DNA from: UBA668 sp031413415
Lineage (GTDB): Bacteria; Actinomycetota; Acidimicrobiia; Acidimicrobiales; Ilumatobacteraceae
DNA: 11,488 nucleotides
Direction: 5' to 3'
Assembly (NCBI GenBank): GCA_031413415.1
Contig: JANOET010000334.1
Coordinates: forward strand, 1-11,488
Position numbers and translations under genes: made by a program. Positions 1-5,693 of this stretch are shown piece by piece. Position 1 is the stretch's first letter. Every line of letters starts with the position of its first letter. The notes beneath the pieces were generated by a model. That model saw only the letters and a list, made by a program, of their open reading frames with translations. It did not search any database and was not told the DNA's origin.

Positions 1-65
1 CCACGATTTTCCCCCGCCGGCCACCCTACGGGGACCTCCGCCCGCCGTGCCGGGGATAACGAATG

Positions 66-104
66 GCCAAAAACAACGACGCCCGCAGCCCGTGTGGGCG
101 GCGG
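66..104 (-). terminator. Terminator of the sigma factor gene
   Basis: Read on the minus strand, a hairpin lies 18 nt after the sigma-factor stop codon. Its stem is CCGC, one C-U mismatch, then GCCC, with an ACAC tetraloop (plus-strand arms 83-91 and 96-104). It is followed by GCG and a U-rich tract, UCGUUGUUUUU (complement of 69-79). Hairpin plus U-tract is the classical Rho-independent form. The stem has one mismatch, so strength is uncertain. Confidence 0.6.
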
Positions 105-121
105 CCTTCGCACGTTCGTGA

Positions 122-949
122 TCAGACAGCGAGGATACGGACTGCGTCTTCGCGCAGACCGGCCACTGCACGGCTGACGAGGCGACGGGCGGCCTCGGCG
201 GTGACGCCCAGGTTCTCGCCGACCTCGCGGAAGCTCTTGCGCTCGCCGTCGAGCAGACCGAATCGGGCCTCGACTGCGTAGCGAGCCCGCTTGTCGAGCG
301 TGCCGAGCAGTTCATCGAGCAGATCGGTGTCGACCATGGCCATCACGGCGTCTTCGGGGGTGCCGTCGCCGTTGGCCATCAGGTCGCCGAGCGTGGCATC
401 ACCGTCGTCGCCGATGGTCTTGTCGAGCGACACCGGTGTGGTCAGGCGGTGCAACTCGGCGTTGCCGACATCGAGGGTCTCGCCATCGCCGCTGGCCTGA
501 CGAAGGGCCGCACGGAGGCTGGCCGAACGATCGCCGGGGATGCGGATGAGGCTGGCCTTCTGGTCGAGGGCACGACCGATGGCCTGGCGGATCCAGAAGG
601 TGGCATAGGTGGAGAACTTGAAGCCACGACGCCAGTCGAACTTGTCGACGGCGTGCTCGAGGCCGAGGTTGCCCTCCTGGATGAGGTCGAGCAGATCCAT
701 GCCCTGCGGCAGGGGGTAGCGGCGAGCGATGCTCACCACGAGGCGAAGGTTGGCACGGATGAACCGGTCCTTGGCCTCGGCGGCAGCTGACACCTGAGCC
801 TTGAGGCCGGTGCCCTTCTCGCCGTTGGCGAGGCGCTCGGCCGCATCGCGGCCCGTCTCGATGACGCGAGACAGTTCGCGCTCTTCCTCGGCATTGAGGA
901 GGGAAACTTTTCCGATGTCGTTCAGGTAGAGTCCGATGGAGTCGTTCAT
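122..949 (-). CDS. Sigma-70 family RNA polymerase sigma factor (group 2-like, 275 aa)
   Basis: This is a promoter-specificity subunit of RNA polymerase acting in the cytoplasm. Region 1.2 is at residues 3-35 (DSIGLYLNDIGKVSLLNAEE), region 2 at about 61-138 (LRLVVSIARRY, DLIQEGNLGLEHAVDKFDWRRGFKFSTYATFWIRQAI), a region 3 remnant near 173-205, and region 4 at about 213-268 ending in a helix-turn-helix. There is no region 1.1, and the protein is shorter than a housekeeping RpoD/SigA, so I infer a group 2 alternative sigma. I chose ATG at 949 because the protein then begins directly with the conserved region 1.2; an in-frame ATG at 1012 would add 21 arginine-rich residues without homology-like character. 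The ribosome binding site is weak (GAGAAAC). Two normally conserved DNA-contact positions are changed (see findings). It is divergent from nadD and followed by a terminator. Family call is secure; the regulon is unknown. Confidence 0.93.
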   Translation of the reverse strand: MNDSIGLYLNDIGKVSLLNAEEERELSRVIETGRDAAERLANGEKGTGLKAQVSAAAEAKDRFIRANLRLVVSIARRYPLPQGMDLLDLIQEGNLGLEHAVDKFDWRRGFKFSTYATFWIRQAIGRALDQKASLIRIPGDRSASLRAALRQASGDGETLDVGNAELHRLTTPVSLDKTIGDDGDATLGDLMANGDGTPEDAVMAMVDTDLLDELLGTLDKRARYAVEARFGLLDGERKSFREVGENLGVTAEAARRLVSRAVAGLREDAVRILAV

Positions 950-1189
950 GGCAATGTTTCTCAACTTGTGTGTTCGGCGTCTGATTCCGCGGGAATGTGT
1001 GTCATCCGGCACGTGGGCGTGCCAAGTCGTGATGACTGGTCCCGGATCCCGATGGGGGTCGGTGCGTGGGGGGACAGGTCACAGTACTACATCGGTCAAC
1101 CATTGTCGTGTCGAAACTCATCTTGACACAGTGCTGATGAACTGTGGTGCCTCGGACCTGGGGTTCCGCGCCCGTAGACTTCGGTCCCG
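950..1189. promoter_or_regulatory. Divergent intergenic region between the sigma factor and nadD
   Basis: About 240 bases separate the two divergent starts. On the minus strand TACTGT (complement of 1081-1086) matches the actinobacterial TANNNT -10 pattern and could serve the sigma gene with a leader of about 125 nt; its -35 is not convincing. A plus-strand TTGACA (1123-1128) has no -10 at the proper distance. A short inverted repeat, ACAGT at 1128-1132 and ACTGT at 1141-1145, overlaps it. All are weak pattern matches. Confidence 0.25.
1175..1180 (+). promoter_or_regulatory. Putative -10 element of nadD (leaderless transcript)
   Basis: TAGACT fits the TANNNT actinobacterial -10 and ends 9 nt before the nadD ATG at 1190. 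Transcription would then start at or within about 3 nt of the ATG. No Shine-Dalgarno sequence is visible before this start, which agrees with leaderless translation. There is no clear -35. Confidence 0.4.
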
Positions 1190-1795
1190 ATGCCTGGACC
1201 AGCCGGTGACGTGCGACGAATCGGTCTGTTCGGCGGCACCTTCGATCCTCCGCACGTCGGTCATCTCGTGACGGCGGTCAACGTGCGCCATGCGCTGGCG
1301 CTCGACGTCGTCGTACTGATGGTCGCCAATGTCCCCTGGCAGAAGGCGGGCAGCCGTCCGATCACGCCCGCCGCCGATCGTCTGGCGATGGTGCAGGCGG
1401 CCGTCGCCGATGTCCCCGGCCTGGTCGCCAGCGATGCCGAGATCCGGCATGGCGGACCCAGCTACACCGCCGATACGCTGGCACTCTTGTCCCACGAGCA
1501 TCCGCACGCCTCCCTTTTCACCATCGTCGGCGACGATGCTGCGGCAGGCATCGAGACGTGGGAGCGCTACGCCGAGGTCGTCGAGCGATCGCACCTGGTG
1601 GTGGTCGATCGGCCGGGCGCACAGATGGAACTGTCCGGGCGATTCGACTGGATACGTGTCGAGGTGCCGCGCCTCGACGTGTCGAGCACCGACCTACGTG
1701 CTCGTGCGTGCGATGGCCGACCACTCGACTACCTGGTCACCGACCCGGTGCTCGACGTGATTCGCGAGTGCGGGTTGTATTCGGAGGCCGTGTGA
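1190..1795 (+). CDS. nadD: Nicotinate-nucleotide adenylyltransferase
   Basis: The enzyme joins ATP and nicotinate mononucleotide to give deamido-NAD and pyrophosphate, the committed adenylylation step of NAD synthesis, in the cytoplasm. The nucleotidyltransferase signature GGTFDPPHVGH is at residues 15-25, with the HxGH-type histidines H22 and H25. VPWQK at 48-52 replaces the more usual PxHK loop and is common in the family. GGPSYTADTL at 88-97 and the C-terminal SSTDLRAR at 165-172 complete the NadD pattern. At 201 aa it is of normal length. The ATG sits 9 nt after a -10-like TAGACT, so it may be translated leaderless. Its TGA overlaps the GTG of the next gene by 4 nt (GTGA), indicating translational coupling. 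Identification is secure. Confidence 0.96.
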   Translation: MPGPAGDVRRIGLFGGTFDPPHVGHLVTAVNVRHALALDVVVLMVANVPWQKAGSRPITPAADRLAMVQAAVADVPGLVASDAEIRHGGPSYTADTLALLSHEHPHASLFTIVGDDAAAGIETWERYAEVVERSHLVVVDRPGAQMELSGRFDWIRVEVPRLDVSSTDLRARACDGRPLDYLVTDPVLDVIRECGLYSEAV

Positions 1796-3009
1796 GTTCC
1801 CTGGCATCGGTGCGCCGATCCCGCACGGCACTCATGCTCGCGGCCAGCCTGACGGTCGTCGCCGCCATCGGTGGCCTCGTGTACGCCGGCGCACTCGCGC
1901 TGGCCCGCTACGAGGGCGGCAAGGATCGCACCGTCGATTCCGAGCCCATCCCGGTGACGCCGGTCGGGATGCTCGCATCGGTCGACGACCTCGACGAACT
2001 CACCGGCATCACGGTCTGGGTTCTGCACCCCGACGAGGTGACCGACGGGGCGGTCACCCGGACACCGGGCGGCAGCATCGTGAGCGTGCCCACCAGCACC
2101 GACATCCTGGGCAACCTCGATGGCCAGCGACAATCGCTCTCCGAGGCGTATGCCGAGGGTGGTGCCGAGGCGCTGCTGCTCGGGGTCGAGAGCGTCCTGT
2201 CGCTGACGGTCGACCAGTCGTTGGTCGCCACCCCGAACGAACTCACCGAGCTGCTCCAGCCTCTGGCGCCGATCGACGTGGACCTACCCGACGACGTGGT
2301 GGTCACCGACAACGGCGCCGAGGTGACGTTGTACAGCGAGGGCAAGGGCAGCTTCTCGGCGGGCCAGATGGCGAAGTTGCTCAACGCGAAGGCAGACGGC
2401 CAGAGCGACCTGGACCGCCGGCCGAACACGCTCGCGGCCTGGCAGGGTGTGGTCGCGGCCATCGGTGAGGGGCGCACCGACCCGTCGGCCGGGACACCGA
2501 CCTCATTGGGGCAGATCGTCGGTCAGGTCTACGCGGGCCCCGCCGACTTCCGCGGCATCATCGCCACCCCATTGGCGGAGCCGCAGCAGTCCGGGCGCGA
2601 CATCGAGCAACTCGATCGGGCCGACGCAGTGATGGTGTTCGCCACCATCGCTCCGAGCAACATGTCGGCGGCGTCCACCGGCCTCACGTTCCGTATCGAT
2701 GCGCCCCCCGGGCACGGTGACAAGGTGAAGTGGGCCGTCGAGGCGCTGCTCTACCTGGGCGGCAACGTGAGCTGGGTGTACCAGAACGGTCCCGAGCAAG
2801 CGACCACGAAGGTGCTGTTGGCGGATCGCAGCCTGTCCGACGACGCACTGGGTGCCGAGAACCTCTTCGGCACCGATTTCGAGCAGTTGGAGGCAGGCAC
2901 CCGGATCGAGGGCATCGACGTCATCATCCAGCTCGGCACCACCTTCCTCGACGATCCGACCACCGGCATCGCATTGCCGTCCACCACCACGACCACGACG
3001 GTGCCCTGA
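1792..3009 (+). CDS. LytR-CpsA-Psr (LCP)-like membrane protein with LytR_C-like tail
   Basis: Start is GTG 1792, preceded by a good ribosome binding site (GGAGG 1783-1787) and overlapping the nadD stop by 4 nt; this gives 405 aa. A membrane helix lies at about 12-38, so the rest should be outside the membrane. Residues 73-265 follow the LCP layout: ITVWVLHPDE, SIVSVPTSTD at 95-104, an AYAEGG stretch at 119-124, GVESVLSLTVDQSLVATPNELTELLQPLAPIDVDLP. About 290-385 resembles the C-terminal LytR_C domain (KVLLADRSL, IDVIIQLGTTFL). The tail is Thr-rich (397-405). LCP proteins attach teichoic acids, arabinogalactan or capsule to peptidoglycan using an undecaprenyl-phosphate-linked substrate. Here the SIPRDT-type motif reads SVPTSTD, so a key arginine is missing and the later arginine cluster is poorly kept; enzymatic activity is doubtful. 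The place between nadD and rsfS matches gene order known in other actinobacteria. The family call is from motif layout only. Confidence 0.75.
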   Translation: MSSLASVRRSRTALMLAASLTVVAAIGGLVYAGALALARYEGGKDRTVDSEPIPVTPVGMLASVDDLDELTGITVWVLHPDEVTDGAVTRTPGGSIVSVPTSTDILGNLDGQRQSLSEAYAEGGAEALLLGVESVLSLTVDQSLVATPNELTELLQPLAPIDVDLPDDVVVTDNGAEVTLYSEGKGSFSAGQMAKLLNAKADGQSDLDRRPNTLAAWQGVVAAIGEGRTDPSAGTPTSLGQIVGQVYAGPADFRGIIATPLAEPQQSGRDIEQLDRADAVMVFATIAPSNMSAASTGLTFRIDAPPGHGDKVKWAVEALLYLGGNVSWVYQNGPEQATTKVLLADRSLSDDALGAENLFGTDFEQLEAGTRIEGIDVIIQLGTTFLDDPTTGIALPSTTTTTTVP

Positions 3010-3386
3010 TGACTGACACACCCCTTTCCGCTGCGGCGTTGGCCGCCCGTGAGCTCGCCGTCGTCGCGGCGCGAGCCGCCGACGAGAAGAAGGCCGACCA
3101 CACGCTGGTGCTGGCCGTCGGCGACGTGCTGCAGATCACCGACTACTTCGTCATCGCCAGCGCGACGAACCGTCGGTTGGTGAAGAGCGTGGTCGACTCG
3201 GTGGAGGAGATCGTGCGCGAGCAGCTCGGCCGGTCGCCCATCCGCATCGAGGGCGCACACGAGCAGCAGTGGGTGCTGGTCGACTACGGCGATGTCGTCG
3301 TGCACGTGTTCGCAGAGGACATTCGCATGTATTACGAGATCGAACGGCTGTACCGCGACGTCCCGAAGGTCGACTGGACCGTCTGA
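3009..3386 (+). CDS. rsfS: Ribosomal silencing factor RsfS
   Basis: RsfS (RsfA/Iojap family) binds uL14 on the large ribosomal subunit and blocks joining of 30S and 50S, lowering translation under nutrient limitation. The 125-aa protein has the whole family pattern: ADHTLVLAVGD at 29-39, ITDYFVIASATNRRLVKSV at 43-61, EGAHEQQWVLVDYGDVVVHVF at 81-101, and RMYYEIERLYRDVP at 106-119. Length is typical. The ATG at 3009 overlaps the preceding stop by one base (TGATG), so translation is probably coupled to the LCP-like gene. No terminator is visible after the stop. Identification is secure. Confidence 0.95.
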   Translation: MTDTPLSAAALAARELAVVAARAADEKKADHTLVLAVGDVLQITDYFVIASATNRRLVKSVVDSVEEIVREQLGRSPIRIEGAHEQQWVLVDYGDVVVHVFAEDIRMYYEIERLYRDVPKVDWTV

Positions 3387-3458
3387 CCGGCCACCGCCGA
3401 GTTCGTTCCCTTGTGATCGTTGTCACCGATGGAATGATCGTCGCTATCTCTAGGGTTG

Positions 3459-4046
3459 ATGGTCGTCATGGCACTCGCTCTCTCCGGCCCCTTCGACACG
3501 GCGCAGCTTCCCCGCATCGCGCCCGATCCGGTCACCGTCACGGTGGCGCGCGCCGTCGCCCCGGGTCGTGAGGCCGAGTACGAGGCCTGGACCGACGATG
3601 TGATCCGGACGCTGTCGAAGTACCACGGTTGCCTCGGCGCCGGCGTGCTGCACCCCGGGCCCGACGGTGGCGACCATCAGTTCGTGTTCAGGTTCGTCGA
3701 CGGCATCCACCTGCGCGAGTGGGAGCGGTCGCCGCAGCGTGCCGTCCTGGTCGAGCGGGCGAAGGCGTTCGTGGTCAGCGAGCGGATCACGCGTACGGTC
3801 GGCGTCGAGAACTTCTTCGAGCTGCCGGACCGCGCCGAGCCGAACCGGTCGTTGACGAACCGCATCGTCACCGACGTGGCCTGGGTGTACCCCGTGGCAA
3901 TCGCCAGCTCGCTCGTGGTCGCACCGCAGATCGCCGGTCTGCCGCTCGAGGTGCGCGTGGTCATCTCCACATTGCTCATCACGGCCGTCATGCGCCTCGG
4001 TGTGGGCCCACTGCGCTCAAAACTGCGATCCAAGCGCTCGATGTAA
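3459..4046 (+). CDS. ABM-fold (antibiotic biosynthesis monooxygenase-like) membrane protein
   Basis: Residues about 24-118 form a ferredoxin-like ABM domain (VTVTVARAVAPGREAEYEAWTD, FRFVDGIHLREWERSPQRAVLVERAKAF), and the C-terminal part has two hydrophobic segments (about 139-158 and 163-183) followed by a basic tail. This layout fits the COG3224-type ABM proteins, which carry a membrane region and have no established substrate; the monooxygenase name should not be taken as a demonstrated activity. The start is uncertain: TTG 3456, ATG 3459 and ATG 3468 are in frame, no good ribosome binding site precedes them, and a TAGGGT -10-like hexamer at 3451-3456 would suit ATG 3468. The gene begins 72 nt after rsfS and may be separately transcribed. 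Family assignment fairly sure, function unknown. Confidence 0.8.
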   Translation: MVVMALALSGPFDTAQLPRIAPDPVTVTVARAVAPGREAEYEAWTDDVIRTLSKYHGCLGAGVLHPGPDGGDHQFVFRFVDGIHLREWERSPQRAVLVERAKAFVVSERITRTVGVENFFELPDRAEPNRSLTNRIVTDVAWVYPVAIASSLVVAPQIAGLPLEVRVVISTLLITAVMRLGVGPLRSKLRSKRSM

Positions 4047-4057
4047 GCGCCCAGGTT

Positions 4058-4085
4058 TTGGCGGAGGGACCTGCGCTGATAACGT
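4058..4085 (+). promoter_or_regulatory. Promoter of tRNA-Ala
   Basis: TTGGCG (4058-4063) and TAACGT (4080-4085) are separated by 16 nt and lie 13 nt before the mature tRNA 5' end, the arrangement expected of a housekeeping promoter with a short 5' leader. They begin just after the stop codon of the ABM-fold gene. Confidence 0.5.
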
Positions 4086-4098
4086 CCCACACTCGTTC

Positions 4099-4171
4099 GG
4101 GGCTGTAGCTCAGTTGGCAGAGCGCTTCCATGGCATGGAAGAGGTCAGGAGTTCGATTCTCCTCAGCTCCA
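4099..4171 (+). tRNA. tRNA-Ala (anticodon GGC)
   Basis: The 73-nt cloverleaf is complete. The acceptor stem GGGGCTG (4099-4105) pairs with CAGCTCC (4164-4170), including the G3:U70 wobble pair that marks alanine tRNAs, and A73 is the discriminator. The D arm contains GCTCAGTTGGCAGAGC. The anticodon stem CTTCC/GGAAG encloses loop ATGGCAT, so the anticodon is GGC, reading GCC and GCU. The T arm AGGAG-TTCGATT-CTCCT is perfect. The CCA end is not encoded. Confidence 0.97.
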
Positions 4172-4177
4172 CGGACG

Positions 4178-4202
4178 AACCCCCTGCTAGCAGGGGGTTT
4201 TT
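4178..4202 (+). terminator. Rho-independent terminator of tRNA-Ala
   Basis: A perfect inverted repeat with 11-nt arms (AACCCCCTGCT at 4178-4188 and its exact complement at 4189-4199) runs into TTTTT (4198-4202), 6 nt after the tRNA. In RNA the central bases form the loop. It ends the tRNA transcript, so the next small gene needs its own promoter. Confidence 0.9.
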
Positions 4203-4257
4203 CACTTCCTGGGGTCCTCCGGTGTCGAGCCGTGGGGGTGAAGTGGGGGGGAATGCC

Positions 4258-4599
4258 GTGATCGGGTCGTGTTCGATCAACTGGGGTTCGGTTGGAGAGT
4301 GGCTCGTGCTGTTGCCGTTCTTCGGCGGTGTCTGGGCCTACTGGCGTGAGCACAAGCGACGGCGCAGGCAACACGCGGAGCGAGTCAATGTGGTGCCTGT
4401 CGGCAGCTACCGATTCGCGATCACCAGCACATCAACCGTCAAGTACGCAGTCGTCAACAGCGGTCCCGATCCGGCCTACGACCTTCACGTCGATCTGCTG
4501 CCCTGGGAGTGGTCGACGAACGTCGACAAGCCGACCGGGCACTTGATCGCCGTGCTGCCCCCCACACTGCACGAGGTCCCTTTGCGGCCCTGCAGGTAG
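4258..4599 (+). CDS. Small single-pass membrane protein of unknown function (113 aa)
   Basis: I do not recognise this gene. GTG 4258 follows a G-rich stretch (GGGGGGGA, 4245-4252) that may serve as ribosome binding site; GTG 4243 is an alternative. The protein has a hydrophobic helix at about 12-29 (SVGEWLVLLPFFGGVWAYW), then a strongly basic EHKRRRRQHAER stop-transfer stretch, then a soluble beta-like part (VKYAVVNSGPDPAYDLHVDLLPWEW, IAVLPPTLHEVPL), probably cytoplasmic by the positive-inside rule. The beta part looks like the first half of a domain and the protein stops abruptly after HEVPLRPCR, so C-terminal truncation is possible. The +2 frame continues open to about 4683 without clear conservation. 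Its base composition seems slightly less GC-rich than its neighbours. It is isolated between a terminator and the DUF4331 operon. Confidence 0.5.
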   Translation: MIGSCSINWGSVGEWLVLLPFFGGVWAYWREHKRRRRQHAERVNVVPVGSYRFAITSTSTVKYAVVNSGPDPAYDLHVDLLPWEWSTNVDKPTGHLIAVLPPTLHEVPLRPCR

Positions 4600-4656
4600 A
4601 GCTTGCCATCCGGAGTTCGTCGCGAAGTGAACTACGACGCACCCGGCTCCGAATGT

Positions 4657-4681
4657 TGAGGTGGGCAACCCGCCCACCTCA
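4657..4681 (+). promoter_or_regulatory. Leader hairpin upstream of the DUF4331 gene
   Basis: TGAGGTGGGC (4657-4666) pairs perfectly with GCCCACCTCA (4672-4681) around a 5-nt loop. The hairpin ends only 5 nt before the GGAG ribosome binding site (4687-4690). There is no U-tract after it, so it is more likely a 5' untranslated structure (mRNA stability, translation control) or a protein-binding palindrome than a terminator. That role is inference. Confidence 0.6.
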
Positions 4682-4695
4682 CTGAAGGAGCAGGC

Positions 4696-5679
4696 ATGAA
4701 CATTCGCAACAAGGGTTTGGGACTCCTCGGAGCCGGAGCGATCGTCGTGGCGACGACAGTCACCGCCCTCGGAGCCGGCGCCGCCGACCACCTCGACGCA
4801 CCCGGGGTGACGGCCGACGGCCGAACCGACATCAACGACGTGTACCTCTTCCAGTCGCCCACCGATGCCTGGAACACGGTGCTCGTCATGACCGTCAACC
4901 CGCTCGCCGGCGTGCAGAGCGGCACCACTTTCCACCCCGACGCCACCTACCGGTTCAGCATCGACGACAACGGCGATGCAATGGCCGACACCACGATCGA
5001 CGTCGAGTTCGGCAAGGTCGGCAAGCGGGGCGACCAGAGCATCGAGGTCGAACTCGAAGGCGCGAAGGGCTCGCTCGAACGAGCGGGCAAGGTCGGCCGC
5101 ACCTTCCGCTTCGGCAAGACCGGCAACGCCATCGCCGGCACGTTCGACGACCCGTTCTTCTTCGACCTCGAAGGCTTCCGCAACGGCTTCCAGTTCACCG
5201 GCACCAACTTCTTCGCCGGTCTGAACGTCTCCGCGATCGCCATCGAAGTCCCCAGCAAGTTGCTCGGCTCCGGTGACATCGGCATCTGGGCGACCACGTC
5301 GCTCCAGGGCGTCACGATCGACCAGATGGCTCGCCCGGCGATCAACACCGCGCTCATCGGCGCGGGTCGCAAGGACGCGTTCAACGCGACGCCGCCCGCC
5401 CAGCAGTGGGCAGCCTTCGGCGCCGAGGTCACCGCACGGATCACCGCACTCTCCGGCGACCCTGCCTACGCCGCGGCCATCGCACCGGTGCTCATCCCCG
5501 ACGTGTTGACCTTCGAGCTCGGCAACAGCTCGGGCTTCCTCAACGGGCGCAAGCTCGCCGACGACGTCATCGACGCCGAGCTCAACCTGCTCACCAAGGG
5601 CGGCGTCACCACCGACGGCGTGGGCTCCAACGACCGGGCGTTCCGCAACGTCTTCCCCTACCTCGCCCCGGCGAACTGA
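4696..5679 (+). CDS. Secreted DUF4331 domain protein
   Basis: The 327-aa protein has a Sec-type signal peptide (K6, hydrophobic core about 8-25, likely cleavage A27-G-A29 before ADH). The mature N-terminus ADHLDAPGVTADGRTDINDVYLFQSP, then VLVMTVNPL and TFHPDATYRFSIDDNGD, is the characteristic opening of DUF4331 proteins; later FDDPFFFDLEGF and the closing FPYLAPAN also fit. The biochemical role of the family is not established to my knowledge. The DH/D-rich opening suggests metal binding, which is inference. ATG 4696 has a good ribosome binding site (AAGGAG, 4685-4690). The TPR gene starts 14 nt after the stop, so the two are probably one operon. The length suggests a single-domain, compact family member. 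Confidence 0.88.
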   Translation: MNIRNKGLGLLGAGAIVVATTVTALGAGAADHLDAPGVTADGRTDINDVYLFQSPTDAWNTVLVMTVNPLAGVQSGTTFHPDATYRFSIDDNGDAMADTTIDVEFGKVGKRGDQSIEVELEGAKGSLERAGKVGRTFRFGKTGNAIAGTFDDPFFFDLEGFRNGFQFTGTNFFAGLNVSAIAIEVPSKLLGSGDIGIWATTSLQGVTIDQMARPAINTALIGAGRKDAFNATPPAQQWAAFGAEVTARITALSGDPAYAAAIAPVLIPDVLTFELGNSSGFLNGRKLADDVIDAELNLLTKGGVTTDGVGSNDRAFRNVFPYLAPAN

Positions 5680-5693
5680 GCGAAGGAACACAC

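Noticed and set aside
63..281. 72-aa plus-strand frame starting MAKNND at the left edge
   Set aside because: It runs antisense over the sigma-factor terminator and 3' end and has shadow-like Arg/Ser-rich composition.
4172..4690. Possible attachment-site repeat of the tRNA-Ala 3' end marking an integrated element
   Set aside because: No second copy of the T-arm or acceptor 3' sequence was found downstream in the window, and no integrase gene is present.
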